From Candidatus Cloacimonadota bacterium (GTDB lineage Bacteria; Cloacimonadota; Cloacimonadia; Cloacimonadales; Cloacimonadaceae), in the NCBI GenBank assembly GCA_023228285.1, contig JALOBM010000014.1, forward strand, positions 1-44,116: 44,116 nt of DNA. The letters run 5' to 3'. The notes beneath the pieces are model-generated. The model made no database searches, was not told the DNA's origin, and saw only the letters and a list, made by a program, of their open reading frames with translations. Positions 13,259 through 20,511 of this stretch are shown piece after piece. Both the position numbers and the translations under genes were made by a program. Within the stretch, counting starts at the first letter, position 1, and each line of letters begins with the position of its first letter.

Positions 13259-15712
13259 TTACAGACCTGCCCTGCAGACGCGGAAGCCGAAGTTGAAGTT
13301 GCCGTAGTACGGGTCGCCGTAGCTCCGATAGGCAACCCGGCAGTAGCCGGCATTGCCGACCCAGTAACCGCCCCGCTTCACACGGTACGACCCGCTTGCA
13401 GGACCTGTCGGATTACTACTTGGACTGCTACTGTAATAGCTGCTGGAATACCAATCCCAACACCATTCCCAGAGGTTGCCGCTCATGTCGTAGGTTCCTA
13501 TGCCGTTGGGGGCTTTAGTGCCGACGGGTTTACTGCCATAGGGTGAGTTATTGCCACTGTACCAAGCCACGGAATTAACGTCGTTAGATCCTGAATAAAG
13601 ATATTCAGGGGTGTTTGTAGCTCCCCGGGCGGCGTATTCCCATTCCGCCTCTGTGGGCAAACGGTAGCCGTTGGCGCTCCAGTTGCAGATTGCTGCGTTC
13701 CAGGTGCTGTTGTTTGAGGAGGGCACAGAACCCCAATCGACAGGATCAGTAGAGCCGGAGATACTGTAAACGGGAGTAAGACCCTCCGCCATACTGCGCA
13801 GGTTACAATACTTCAGAATCGCATACCAGGATACATAATAGGCAGGGTAATTATCCCCCAGTCCATAATTACTTGTCCAGCTTGAACCTGGTTGCATATA
13901 CTGGGAATACTCAGCCTGTGTGACCTCGTATTTGCCTATGTAGAACGAGTTCAAGGTAACGCTGTGTGTCGGCAGTTCATCGCTACCCCCTGAACCAGTG
14001 GTTCTGCCCATGATGAAGGTGCCGCCGGGGACGTAGATCATCTGGCCGGGTGGAGGTGAGCTGATCGTATAGGTGGCGCTGGCGGTGGCGCTGGGCGTCC
14101 AGCCGTCCTTGAATCCCTTGGCCTTGATGGTTTTAGTTGATGTGACATTGATCGGTGTGCTGTAGGCTGGAGATGTTGCCGTTGGCTCGCTGCCGTTGGT
14201 GGTATAACGGATCGTCGCGCCTGTGGTGGTGCAGGATATGCTCACGCTCTGGGAAGATGTGTAAGTCCCGCCGGGGGGACTGAACGTGGGGGTGGCTACA
14301 GTTCCGGAGGGTGTTATAGTATAGGTGGCGCTGGCGGTGGCGCTGGGCGTCCAGCCACTACGAAATGCCTTGGCTTTGATGGTTGTAGTCGTACTTACAG
14401 TGATTGGGCTGCTATACTGGGTAGATGCTTCAGTAGGATCACTGCCATTAGTAGTAAAGCGGATCGTGGCACTTGGAGTAGTACAGCCAAGAGTTACATT
14501 TTGGGTTGTACTATATGTACCGCCGGAAGGATTGAAAGTAGGAGTAGCTACGATGCTCGGGGCTTCGGCCAGAACTGTACTATGATTGATAATATTCGGG
14601 ATAGTATAGTTTGCCACATATCCCAAAGCATCGAAATTTACCCCGCAATCTACAGCATATCCACCGGTAAGGACCCACCAGGGGTCCAGGCTTGTATCTG
14701 CGTTCAGACTTAGGTATGCTTTCCCATAAACCCAGGGTCCAGTTATACCATAAAGGTTTATCTCAAATCGAGGTCCAGCATCTATGGTAGATTCCATAGA
14801 TGCTGTTAGAGAAGGTGGAATATAATCAAAGTTAAGATTTCTTTCCTGATATGTAGTCCAATCGGGTTTGTCGTAAACCATACCTGCTGAAAGAGTTGCG
14901 GAAGCTGAAACAGATGTTGATACTGAAGCCTGTCCGTTTGCATCGATATTCAAAACAATGACAGCTTTGGGCACTATAACGATGGGGACAGGACCAACAT
15001 AAAAGGTAACCGGAACAAAATAGTGTTCGTATAATTCAATGGATCTGTCGTAATCGAAACTGCCGTTCACTGAAAAGCCAAGATCTCCATTAGAAGTAAC
15101 AAAAGAACCTGCTTTGACATAATGCAAACCTTGAAACAGACCGATTTTTACCATCAACTCGTAGCCTAAGGTCAGGGTCAACTCGCCATCTATGTTCAAG
15201 GTGATATTACTTCCCAGGTTGAAATCCTCATCAATGGAATAAGAAAAATCGTAGGGATTCTTCGTGTCTTGTTTGAAGATAATGCCGTCAATCAAAGCGC
15301 GAGAAGTTTCGATGTCTGATGTCTTCATGTCCTGGGTAATATTCAGATCAAGCTGGTCAAAAGCATCTTCCAACCTGGCATGCTCCGTAGCGACAACGAG
15401 TTGTCCGTTTTGTTCCTCATAACTAATTACTTTGCGCAAGAGACCATGCGGCGCTGCTTCCGTGGGGGCAGAGACGATGATATTGCCTTCTTGTATCAAG
15501 TCTATATCCGTATCAGCCGGAAGAACTACCGAATCTTCGGCTACTTCGATAATCTCATTTCCCGTTGTTGATGGTATTACTTGAGTTTCTTCGTTTACAA
15601 TTGGTTCTGATTCCGGATCATCCGGTTCAGTTGTTTTTTTGCTGCAGCTCATGAGCATCACGAGCATCACGATGACCACGACTAAGATAAGAAGCAATCG
15701 CCTTGTTTTCAT
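13259..15712 (-). CDS. DGR target: diversified lipoprotein with CHB_HEX-like repeats and FGE-sulfatase (C-type lectin fold) domain
   Basis: ATG 15712 follows GGAGG and opens a lipoprotein signal (lipobox LMSC, Cys23), giving 817 aa anchored in the envelope. Residues about 25-385 form a unique beta-rich region. Two tandem modules of the chitobiase C-terminal (CHB_HEX_C) type follow at about 386-465 and 471-550, each with ATPTF.P.GG, TIR.TTNGS.PT and the ending GWTPSATASATYTI. Residues about 556-817 are an FGE-sulfatase domain (VPGGTFIMG, YEVTQAEY, RLPTEAEWEYAARG, YDMSGNLWEW, RVKRGGYW), the C-type-lectin-like fold used by many DGR targets. The last residues (about 773-813) are the variable region. 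It heads the locus. The domain is probably a ligand-binding scaffold, not an active formylglycine enzyme. Confidence 0.95.
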   Translation of the reverse strand: MKTRRLLLILVVVIVMLVMLMSCSKKTTEPDDPESEPIVNEETQVIPSTTGNEIIEVAEDSVVLPADTDIDLIQEGNIIVSAPTEAAPHGLLRKVISYEEQNGQLVVATEHARLEDAFDQLDLNITQDMKTSDIETSRALIDGIIFKQDTKNPYDFSYSIDEDFNLGSNITLNIDGELTLTLGYELMVKIGLFQGLHYVKAGSFVTSNGDLGFSVNGSFDYDRSIELYEHYFVPVTFYVGPVPIVIVPKAVIVLNIDANGQASVSTSVSASATLSAGMVYDKPDWTTYQERNLNFDYIPPSLTASMESTIDAGPRFEINLYGITGPWVYGKAYLSLNADTSLDPWWVLTGGYAVDCGVNFDALGYVANYTIPNIINHSTVLAEAPSIVATPTFNPSGGTYSTTQNVTLGCTTPSATIRFTTNGSDPTEASTQYSSPITVSTTTTIKAKAFRSGWTPSATASATYTITPSGTVATPTFSPPGGTYTSSQSVSISCTTTGATIRYTTNGSEPTATSPAYSTPINVTSTKTIKAKGFKDGWTPSATASATYTISSPPPGQMIYVPGGTFIMGRTTGSGGSDELPTHSVTLNSFYIGKYEVTQAEYSQYMQPGSSWTSNYGLGDNYPAYYVSWYAILKYCNLRSMAEGLTPVYSISGSTDPVDWGSVPSSNNSTWNAAICNWSANGYRLPTEAEWEYAARGATNTPEYLYSGSNDVNSVAWYSGNNSPYGSKPVGTKAPNGIGTYDMSGNLWEWCWDWYSSSYYSSSPSSNPTGPASGSYRVKRGGYWVGNAGYCRVAYRSYGDPYYGNFNFGFRVCRAGL
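13273..13396 (-). repeat. DGR variable repeat (VR) at the 3' end of the target gene
   Basis: The VR encodes the C-terminal residues of the target from SGS to FRVC. Against the TR, 14 of 17 Asn codons are changed: to Tyr (seven), Gly (three), Val, Ser, Asp and Phe, one each. An Ile codon has become Phe, and one Lys codon changed silently. The scaffold residues RV, RGG, W, CRVA, GFRVC are preserved because their TR codons lack adenine at critical positions. The 3' end is shared with the TR and is followed by RAGL and the stop, four codons later. Confidence 0.97.
14067..14356 (-). repeat. Tandem CHB_HEX-like coding repeats with a 38-bp perfect direct repeat
   Basis: A 38-bp stretch at 14067-14104 is identical to 14319-14356. 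The spacing of 252 bp equals 84 codons, the length of one module. It encodes the module ending GWTPSATASATYT. Exact DNA identity in otherwise diverged modules suggests recent gene conversion or duplication inside the target gene. Confidence 0.85.
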
Positions 15713-15856
15713 TTTGTACCTCCAATACAATACTCACATTGCATACTTTATTTATACTTCATCTCTCATAATTTATATGCAACTTTGATTCCAAGCGAGA
15801 GCTGCATCGTAAGAGATTGATATCTATTGATATAGTATAGTCTATTATGCTTCCGC

Positions 15857-15978
15857 TGTGGTTGTTATTACCACAAGTATCGAGTGAATATCTGTATTCT
15901 TGAGCTTGCATATGCTTTTATAGCAGTCAGATAGGCAATTGTGGTAGATTCTACCTCAGAAGTGGTAAAAAATACCAC
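15857..15978. promoter_or_regulatory. Cluster of TGTGGTA / TACCACA inverted-repeat sites
   Basis: Between the divergent target and DUF134 genes are three related elements. TGTGGT with ACCACA lies at 15857-15875. TGTGGTAGA with its arm CTACC lies at 15940-15955. GTGGTA-AAAAA-TACCAC, a perfect inverted repeat, lies at 15962-15978. They look like repeated operator sites for a dimeric regulator, but no known consensus is recognised. The remainder of 15713-16355 holds no gene. Confidence 0.4.
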
Positions 15979-16178
15979 GCTTTCCATACTCATCATCAAC
16001 TTGCGTAGTCAATCATGGCAGATATTATCTCAATGCTCAACTTGAAAAGCTTTAGTCAGGATTGCTTCCTCGACTTTATCTAGTGTCGAAACTCATTCAA
16101 AATTACAGAAACTTATTGAAACAACCGATTTTTTCAGGTAATATTGAGCTAACTGTCATCTCCCATGCCTGTCAAATA

Positions 16179-16222
16179 CATCCCAAACACTGTTTAAGCC
16201 CGGCTTGGGAGTCTTTGGGATG
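16179..16222. promoter_or_regulatory. Nested inverted repeat upstream of the DUF134 operon
   Basis: An outer 9-bp pair, CATCCCAAA (16179-16187) and TTTGGGATG (16214-16222), encloses an inner hairpin AAGCC-C-GGCTT (16196-16206). There is no T-run, so it is probably not a terminator. It could be a leader structure or operator for the iron-sulfur operon starting at 16356. It matches no riboswitch I know. Confidence 0.35.
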
Positions 16223-16355
16223 TTCATGGTATGCGTAGTCGGGATAAGGATGTGAGTATCGACAAGAATCTAATTGACATAAAACCCAAGTTCGGAAGAA
16301 TTGAACATAAGTTCACATCAAACACCGAACTCAATACCGATAAATAGGAGATAAG

Positions 16356-16802
16356 ATGCCACGTGCCAAGAACTTACGTACACTGCAGGAGCTGCCAATA
16401 GTGAAGGGATTTCGCCCGTTATGGATGCGAACTAACTACAGGCAGGCGGTAACTCTGAATCTGGAAGAGTACGAAGTAATCCGGTTGATCGATTATGAAA
16501 ATCTCATCCAAGAGCAGGTAGCAGAATTGATGAATGTCTCCAGACCCACCGTTACCCGCATTTACGAGAGTGCGCGCAGAAAGCTGGGAACAGCTTTGGT
16601 GGAAGGCAGAACTTTTGTGATCGAGGGTGGAGATGTGCAGATGTCCAATACATATTATCAATGCGAAGAATGTCAGCATCGTATAGCGCTTTGTCCTCAT
16701 GAGGAAAGCCCCCGCGTATGTCCCGCTTGCGGTTCCGAACGCATCATTTCTTTGGCAGATTGCTTTATACGTGGTTGCCGTCGTTGCAGAAGATGTAGAT
16801 AA
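16356..16802 (+). CDS. DUF134 family protein, probable DNA-binding regulator
   Basis: The 148-aa protein has the DUF134 signature: basic start MPRAKN, then LNLEEYEVIRLIDYENLIQEQVAELMNVSRPTVTRIYESARRKLGTALVEG (about 35-84), which contains a sigma-70 region 4-like helix-turn-helix. The C-terminal part is a cysteine-rich segment with paired Cys (YQCEEC, VCPAC, ending GCRRCRRC) that probably binds zinc or an iron-sulfur cluster. DUF134 genes often precede NifX/MinD-ferredoxin genes in anaerobes, as here, which suggests it regulates this operon, perhaps sensing cluster status. The start follows AGGAGATAAG. Confidence 0.9.
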   Translation: MPRAKNLRTLQELPIVKGFRPLWMRTNYRQAVTLNLEEYEVIRLIDYENLIQEQVAELMNVSRPTVTRIYESARRKLGTALVEGRTFVIEGGDVQMSNTYYQCEECQHRIALCPHEESPRVCPACGSERIISLADCFIRGCRRCRRCR

Positions 16803-16812
16803 AGGAGAATAC

Positions 16813-17145
16813 ATGAAAGTAGCAATTCCAGTAACACAGGGAAAACTCAGTTCACACTTTGGTCACTGCGAGGTTTTCGCGGTTTTCCAAATTGAAGATA
16901 ACAGGATTGTTAAGGAAGAAATGGTAGATCCTCCGGTACACGAGCCCGGATCTCATCCCAGGTTCCTGCACGAGATTGGGGTTAGCGTGGTTATCTCCGG
17001 TGGGATGGGTATGAAAGCTCAGGAACTGATGAATCAGAACGGCATTGAAGTGATCATCGGAGTATGTCCCCTGCCCCTCAGAGAGATCGTGGAAATGTAT
17101 TTGCAACACAAATTAGAAAGCGGCGAAAACCGCTGTGACCACTAA
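16813..17145 (+). CDS. NifX/NifB-like dinitrogenase cofactor-domain protein (first copy)
   Basis: The 110-aa protein belongs to the small NifX/NafY domain family (dinitrogenase iron-molybdenum cofactor biosynthesis). It has the pattern MKVAIPVTQGKLSSHFGHCEVF, then VVISGGMGMKAQELMNQNGIEVIIG, typical of the RNase H-like cofactor-binding fold. Such proteins bind metal-sulfur precursors. No nif structural genes are seen, so a role in general iron-sulfur or unknown metallocofactor assembly is more likely than nitrogen fixation. The start follows AAAGGAG. A frame extending back to 16699 overlaps the DUF134 gene and is rejected. Its TAA shares one base with the next ATG. Confidence 0.88.
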   Translation: MKVAIPVTQGKLSSHFGHCEVFAVFQIEDNRIVKEEMVDPPVHEPGSHPRFLHEIGVSVVISGGMGMKAQELMNQNGIEVIIGVCPLPLREIVEMYLQHKLESGENRCDH

Positions 17146-17996
17146 TGCGCATCGCTATCGCCAGCGGTAAGGGTGGTACGGGAAAGACTACTCTGGCAGT
17201 AAACCTTGCTCTCTTTGCCGCCGAGAATGAGCCCGTCTTGCTGATGGATCTGGATGTGGAAGAGCCCAATGGCAGCATCTTTGTGGAAGGCGAATTGCAG
17301 AATGAGACTGTTGTCTATCGGGAAGTTCCACAGTGGGATCAAAGCGCTTGCACTCTGTGCGGAAAGTGTAGTTCCCTATGTGCTTATAATGCACTGTTAA
17401 AGCTGGGCGAAACAATTCTGGTGATGCCAAATTTATGTCATTCCTGCCATGCTTGCAGTGAGCTTTGCCCCGCGGAAGCCTTGCCAATGAAGCAAGAAAG
17501 CCTGGGCAAGCTGCGCCATCTGCAAAGTGGAGATTTGAGATTTGTGGAAAGCAAGCTGGATATCGGTTTGGAGCAAGCATCTCCCTTGATCGCAGAAAGT
17601 CTGAAGTATGCAGACAAGATGTTTCCCGACATAGGTTTACAGATTATTGACAGCCCTCCCGGAACAGCTTGTGCGATGCTCTCTTCGGTAAAAACTGCAG
17701 ACTTTGTAGTGTTGATCAGCGAGCCTACTCCCTTTGGTTTACACGATCTGAATCTCGCCGTAGAGACGATACGCCAATTGAGCATTCCCTTTGGCGTGGT
17801 GGTGAATCGCGATGGTATTGGGAATGATGATATTTATAAGTACCTAGAGCAAGAAGGTATTGTGCTATTGGCGCGGATACCTCATCAACGCAGGATCGCC
17901 GAGATCTATTCGCAAGGAGGGTTGTTGTACAAAGCAATCCCGGAAATCCGGACTGCACTGGACAAAATACTCTGCTATGCAAAGGGAATACGATGA
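17145..17996 (+). CDS. MinD-superfamily P-loop ATPase with inserted ferredoxin domain (first copy)
   Basis: The 283-aa protein starts with a deviant Walker A (SGKGGTGKTT, 7-16) of the MinD/Mrp/NBP35 class. After about 60 residues a bacterial ferredoxin module is inserted, with two Cx2Cx2Cx3C motifs (CTLCGKCSSLC and CHSCHACSELCP) for two [4Fe-4S] clusters. The ATPase fold then resumes (IIDSPPGTAC, VVVNRDG). Such proteins occur beside NifX-like genes in anaerobes and are thought to act in iron-sulfur or electron transfer assembly. The start overlaps the upstream stop by one base, and ATGA couples it to its paralogue downstream. Confidence 0.9.
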   Translation: MRIAIASGKGGTGKTTLAVNLALFAAENEPVLLMDLDVEEPNGSIFVEGELQNETVVYREVPQWDQSACTLCGKCSSLCAYNALLKLGETILVMPNLCHSCHACSELCPAEALPMKQESLGKLRHLQSGDLRFVESKLDIGLEQASPLIAESLKYADKMFPDIGLQIIDSPPGTACAMLSSVKTADFVVLISEPTPFGLHDLNLAVETIRQLSIPFGVVVNRDGIGNDDIYKYLEQEGIVLLARIPHQRRIAEIYSQGGLLYKAIPEIRTALDKILCYAKGIR

Positions 17997-18865
17997 AAGA
18001 AATAGTAATCATATCCGGAAAAGGCGGAACCGGCAAAAGCTCAATCTGCTGTGCCTTGGCTCATTTGTGGAAGGATAATGCGGTAATCGCAGATTGTGAC
18101 GTTGATGCTGCCGATATGCATTTGATTCTGCATCCGCAAAGCTCTGACAGCAAAGATTTCTTCAGTGGGATAAAGGCGACAATCGAAGTATCGACTTGCA
18201 GTTCCTGTGGTTTGTGCGCCTCGGTTTGCCGATTTGGCGCAATCTCCGAACATGAGGGCAAGTATCTGGTAAACCAGCTGGATTGCGAAGGTTGCGCATA
18301 TTGCTATCGCATCTGCCCCACGGGAGCTATCAGCATCCCAGAGCAGAAAGTTGGGCAATATCACATATCACAGAGCAGGCTGGGCTGCACACTGATCCAC
18401 GCACAACTGAATATCGGGGCGGAAAACAGCGGCAAGCTGGTCTCGAAAGTAAAAAGCGTAGCGAGGCATCAAGCCAAACAGGAACACAAGGATTTCCTTC
18501 TGGTGGATGGCTCTCCGGGAATCGGTTGCCCCGTGATTGCGTCTCTTTCCGGAGCACATTTAGTGATACTGGTTACAGAAGCCAGCAAATCTGGCTTTAG
18601 CGACCTGAAACGAGTGTGGGAACTGGTAAAAAGATTCAATATCCCGGGAGCTTGTATAGTAAACAAGGCAGACATAAATTCTGCTATCTGTAAAGAAATC
18701 AAAGAGTATCTACGTAAGGAAAAAATCCTGGCATTGGGTGAGATTCCCTATAGCGAGGATTTTCCTGCCGCCATCTCAATGGGAAGGACATTAATAGAAC
18801 AAAACGAATCAACATGGCGTCCGATCTTTGAAAAGATGGGGAATGCCATAAAGGAGATATTGTGA
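17993..18865 (+). CDS. MinD-superfamily P-loop ATPase with inserted ferredoxin domain (second copy)
   Basis: A paralogue of the preceding gene: 290 aa, Walker A SGKGGTGKSS, then an inserted ferredoxin module (CSSCGLCASVC and CEGCAYCYRICP), and LLVDGSPGIGCPV and ACIVNKADINS in the resumed ATPase fold. The two proteins may form a heterodimer, as MinD-type ATPases work as dimers; this is inference. It is linked by ATGA to the first copy and by a GTGA overlap to the second NifX-like gene, so the stoichiometry may be set by coupled translation. Confidence 0.9.
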   Translation: MKEIVIISGKGGTGKSSICCALAHLWKDNAVIADCDVDAADMHLILHPQSSDSKDFFSGIKATIEVSTCSSCGLCASVCRFGAISEHEGKYLVNQLDCEGCAYCYRICPTGAISIPEQKVGQYHISQSRLGCTLIHAQLNIGAENSGKLVSKVKSVARHQAKQEHKDFLLVDGSPGIGCPVIASLSGAHLVILVTEASKSGFSDLKRVWELVKRFNIPGACIVNKADINSAICKEIKEYLRKEKILALGEIPYSEDFPAAISMGRTLIEQNESTWRPIFEKMGNAIKEIL

Positions 18866-19203
18866 AAATAATCTTTACATCCAGCGGAGAAGGCTGGGAT
18901 GCCAAAATTGATCCCCGCTTCGGCAGGACAGACTTCATCTTGCTGTACAATGAAGAGACAGATGAACTGAGCAGCATAGATAACAGAGAAATCCAGGGCG
19001 TGGCACATGGTGCTGGGCCTAAAACGGCAGAAAAGATCTTCAACCTTGGCGCAGATGTCTTGATCACTGGTAACGGCCCCGGTGGCAATGCTGCCTCCAT
19101 CTTGAGCAAAATGCCGCTGAGAATATATATCAAAGCTAGTGGAATGACTATTCGCGAAGCTTATGAGGCCTATAAGAACAATAAACTAACAAAAGGAGCA
19201 TAG
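18862..19203 (+). CDS. NifX/NifB-like cofactor-domain protein (second copy)
   Basis: The 113-aa protein has the NifX-like fold pattern KIIFTSSGEGWDAKIDPRFGRTDFILLY, then GPKTAEKIFNLGADVLITGNGPGGNAASIL. It begins with GTG at 18862, overlapping the upstream TGA (GTGA), and AAGGAGATAT precedes it at the right distance. It differs clearly from the first copy, so the operon carries two non-redundant cofactor-binding proteins, one before and one after the ATPase pair. It may bind an intermediate cluster. Confidence 0.87.
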   Translation: MKIIFTSSGEGWDAKIDPRFGRTDFILLYNEETDELSSIDNREIQGVAHGAGPKTAEKIFNLGADVLITGNGPGGNAASILSKMPLRIYIKASGMTIREAYEAYKNNKLTKGA

Positions 19204-19204
19204 G

Positions 19205-19450
19205 ATGCCTAGAATGGATGGAACAGGACCTTGGGGCATGGGACAATTGGGCAGAGAAATGGGCCCCTGCGGCAGGGGAGCCGGTTGTGGTAGAGGACGC
19301 GGTTTGGGTGCACGCTTCCGTACTCGCTTGACAGATAATGCTGGATTTTCAGACATGTACCCTTATAACAAAGACTCGCTTCAGACTCAGAAGCAAGAGC
19401 TTGAAGCTCAATTGAACTGGATTAATAATGAACTGAATAAGGAACAGTAA
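19205..19450 (+). CDS. DUF5320-like small Gly/Cys-rich protein
   Basis: This 81-aa protein begins MPRMDGTGPWGMGQLGREMGPCGRGAGCGRGRG, the glycine-rich, methionine- and cysteine-containing head typical of DUF5320 proteins that accompany NifX/MinD clusters. It ends in a coiled-coil-like helix (LQTQKQELEAQLNWINNELNKEQ). Its role is unknown; metal binding by the head is possible. It begins one base after the upstream stop, with AAAGGAG nearby, and mrp follows immediately. Confidence 0.85.
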   Translation: MPRMDGTGPWGMGQLGREMGPCGRGAGCGRGRGLGARFRTRLTDNAGFSDMYPYNKDSLQTQKQELEAQLNWINNELNKEQ

Positions 19451-20272
19451 ATGACAGACGAGAAAGACCAAAAAGACCTCCAAGTTCAAGCGAACCTGAA
19501 GAAAATCAAACACCGCATTATAGTAATGAGCGGCAAAGGCGGTGTGGGCAAAAGCTTTGTAGCCACAAACTTGGCTTATGGCCTGGCCATGCAAGGCAAA
19601 ACCGTGGGCATTCTGGATGTGGATGTGCACGGACCTTCAGTGGTAAAACTCACAGGCATCGAAGGCATGGGAATCCCCACTGCTGTAAACGGCATGCCGG
19701 CACCTATTAAAGTACTGTCCAACCTCTATGTGCTTTCTGTGGCATCGCTGATCAAATCCGAAGATAGCGCACTGATCTGGCGCGGACCCATGAAGATGAC
19801 CTTGATCAAGCAGTTCTTCAGCGATTTTGAGTGGCCGGAATTGGATTATTTGGTAATTGATTGCCCTCCGGGAACTGGCGATGAACCGCTTTCCGTAATA
19901 CAAACCATGGGCACATTGGATGGCGCTGTGATAGTAAGCACTCCTCAGGATTTGGCTGTTTTGGACGTCAAGAAATCCGTGAATTTCGCCCAGCAATTGA
20001 ATCTGCCAATCTTGGGACTGGTGGAAAACATGAAGTACTTCCGCTGTCCGGATTGCGGAAAGACAACCAGGATATTCAGTGGTAATGGGTTGGAAAGATT
20101 GATCTTCGACCATCAATTGGATCTCTTGGCTGAACTGGAAATGGATCCCAACATTGGCCTTTCTGCAGATCAGGGTAAGCCATACATCTATTTCTACAAT
20201 AAAATGCCCTCGGCGCAGAACCTGATGGATATGGTGCTGAAAGTACTGGAAAAAGTAGAAGAAGCAAAATAA
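19451..20272 (+). CDS. mrp: Mrp/NBP35 family iron-sulfur carrier ATPase
   Basis: The 273-aa protein carries SGKGGVGKSFVATNLA (deviant Walker A, about residues 26-42), DVDVHGPSVVKL, DYLVIDCPPGTGDEPLS, and a CPDC pair in the segment YFRCPDCGKTTRIFSGNGLE near residue 200. This is the ApbC/Mrp/NBP35 signature for carrying a [4Fe-4S] cluster between subunits and delivering it to apoproteins. It starts directly after the DUF5320 gene and ends the operon. No terminator is obvious in 20273-20408. Confidence 0.93.
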   Translation: MTDEKDQKDLQVQANLKKIKHRIIVMSGKGGVGKSFVATNLAYGLAMQGKTVGILDVDVHGPSVVKLTGIEGMGIPTAVNGMPAPIKVLSNLYVLSVASLIKSEDSALIWRGPMKMTLIKQFFSDFEWPELDYLVIDCPPGTGDEPLSVIQTMGTLDGAVIVSTPQDLAVLDVKKSVNFAQQLNLPILGLVENMKYFRCPDCGKTTRIFSGNGLERLIFDHQLDLLAELEMDPNIGLSADQGKPYIYFYNKMPSAQNLMDMVLKVLEKVEEAK

Positions 20273-20408
20273 CATCAAGGTCTATATTGCTAACCGGGTA
20301 CAAACATCGACCTCACAGACAGAATGCCTGCCTTTGAGATACAAGGATATTTGGATCCGGTTCAGCATTTATAGAGCTTCAATTTTCCCATGTGACGATA
20401 AATTTATA

Positions 20409-20437
20409 TTGACGGATTTCTGAATCCTCGATAGCAT
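20409..20437 (+). promoter_or_regulatory. Candidate promoter for dapA
   Basis: TTGACG (20409-20414) and TAGCAT (20432-20437) are separated by 17 bases. This resembles the add promoter candidate (TTGACA-17-TAGCTT). It would give a leader of about 70 nt before the ATG at 20512. Confidence 0.35.
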
Positions 20438-20511
20438 GCAAACGAAGTTAATTTTGTGTTATTATGTGATAAATCTATGCCTAAAATAGAGATCTTGACT
20501 GTGGAGGAAAG

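Noticed and set aside
16813..19203. Nitrogen fixation operon
   Set aside because: Only NifX-like domains occur; no nifH, nifD, nifK, nifE or full-length NifB is present.
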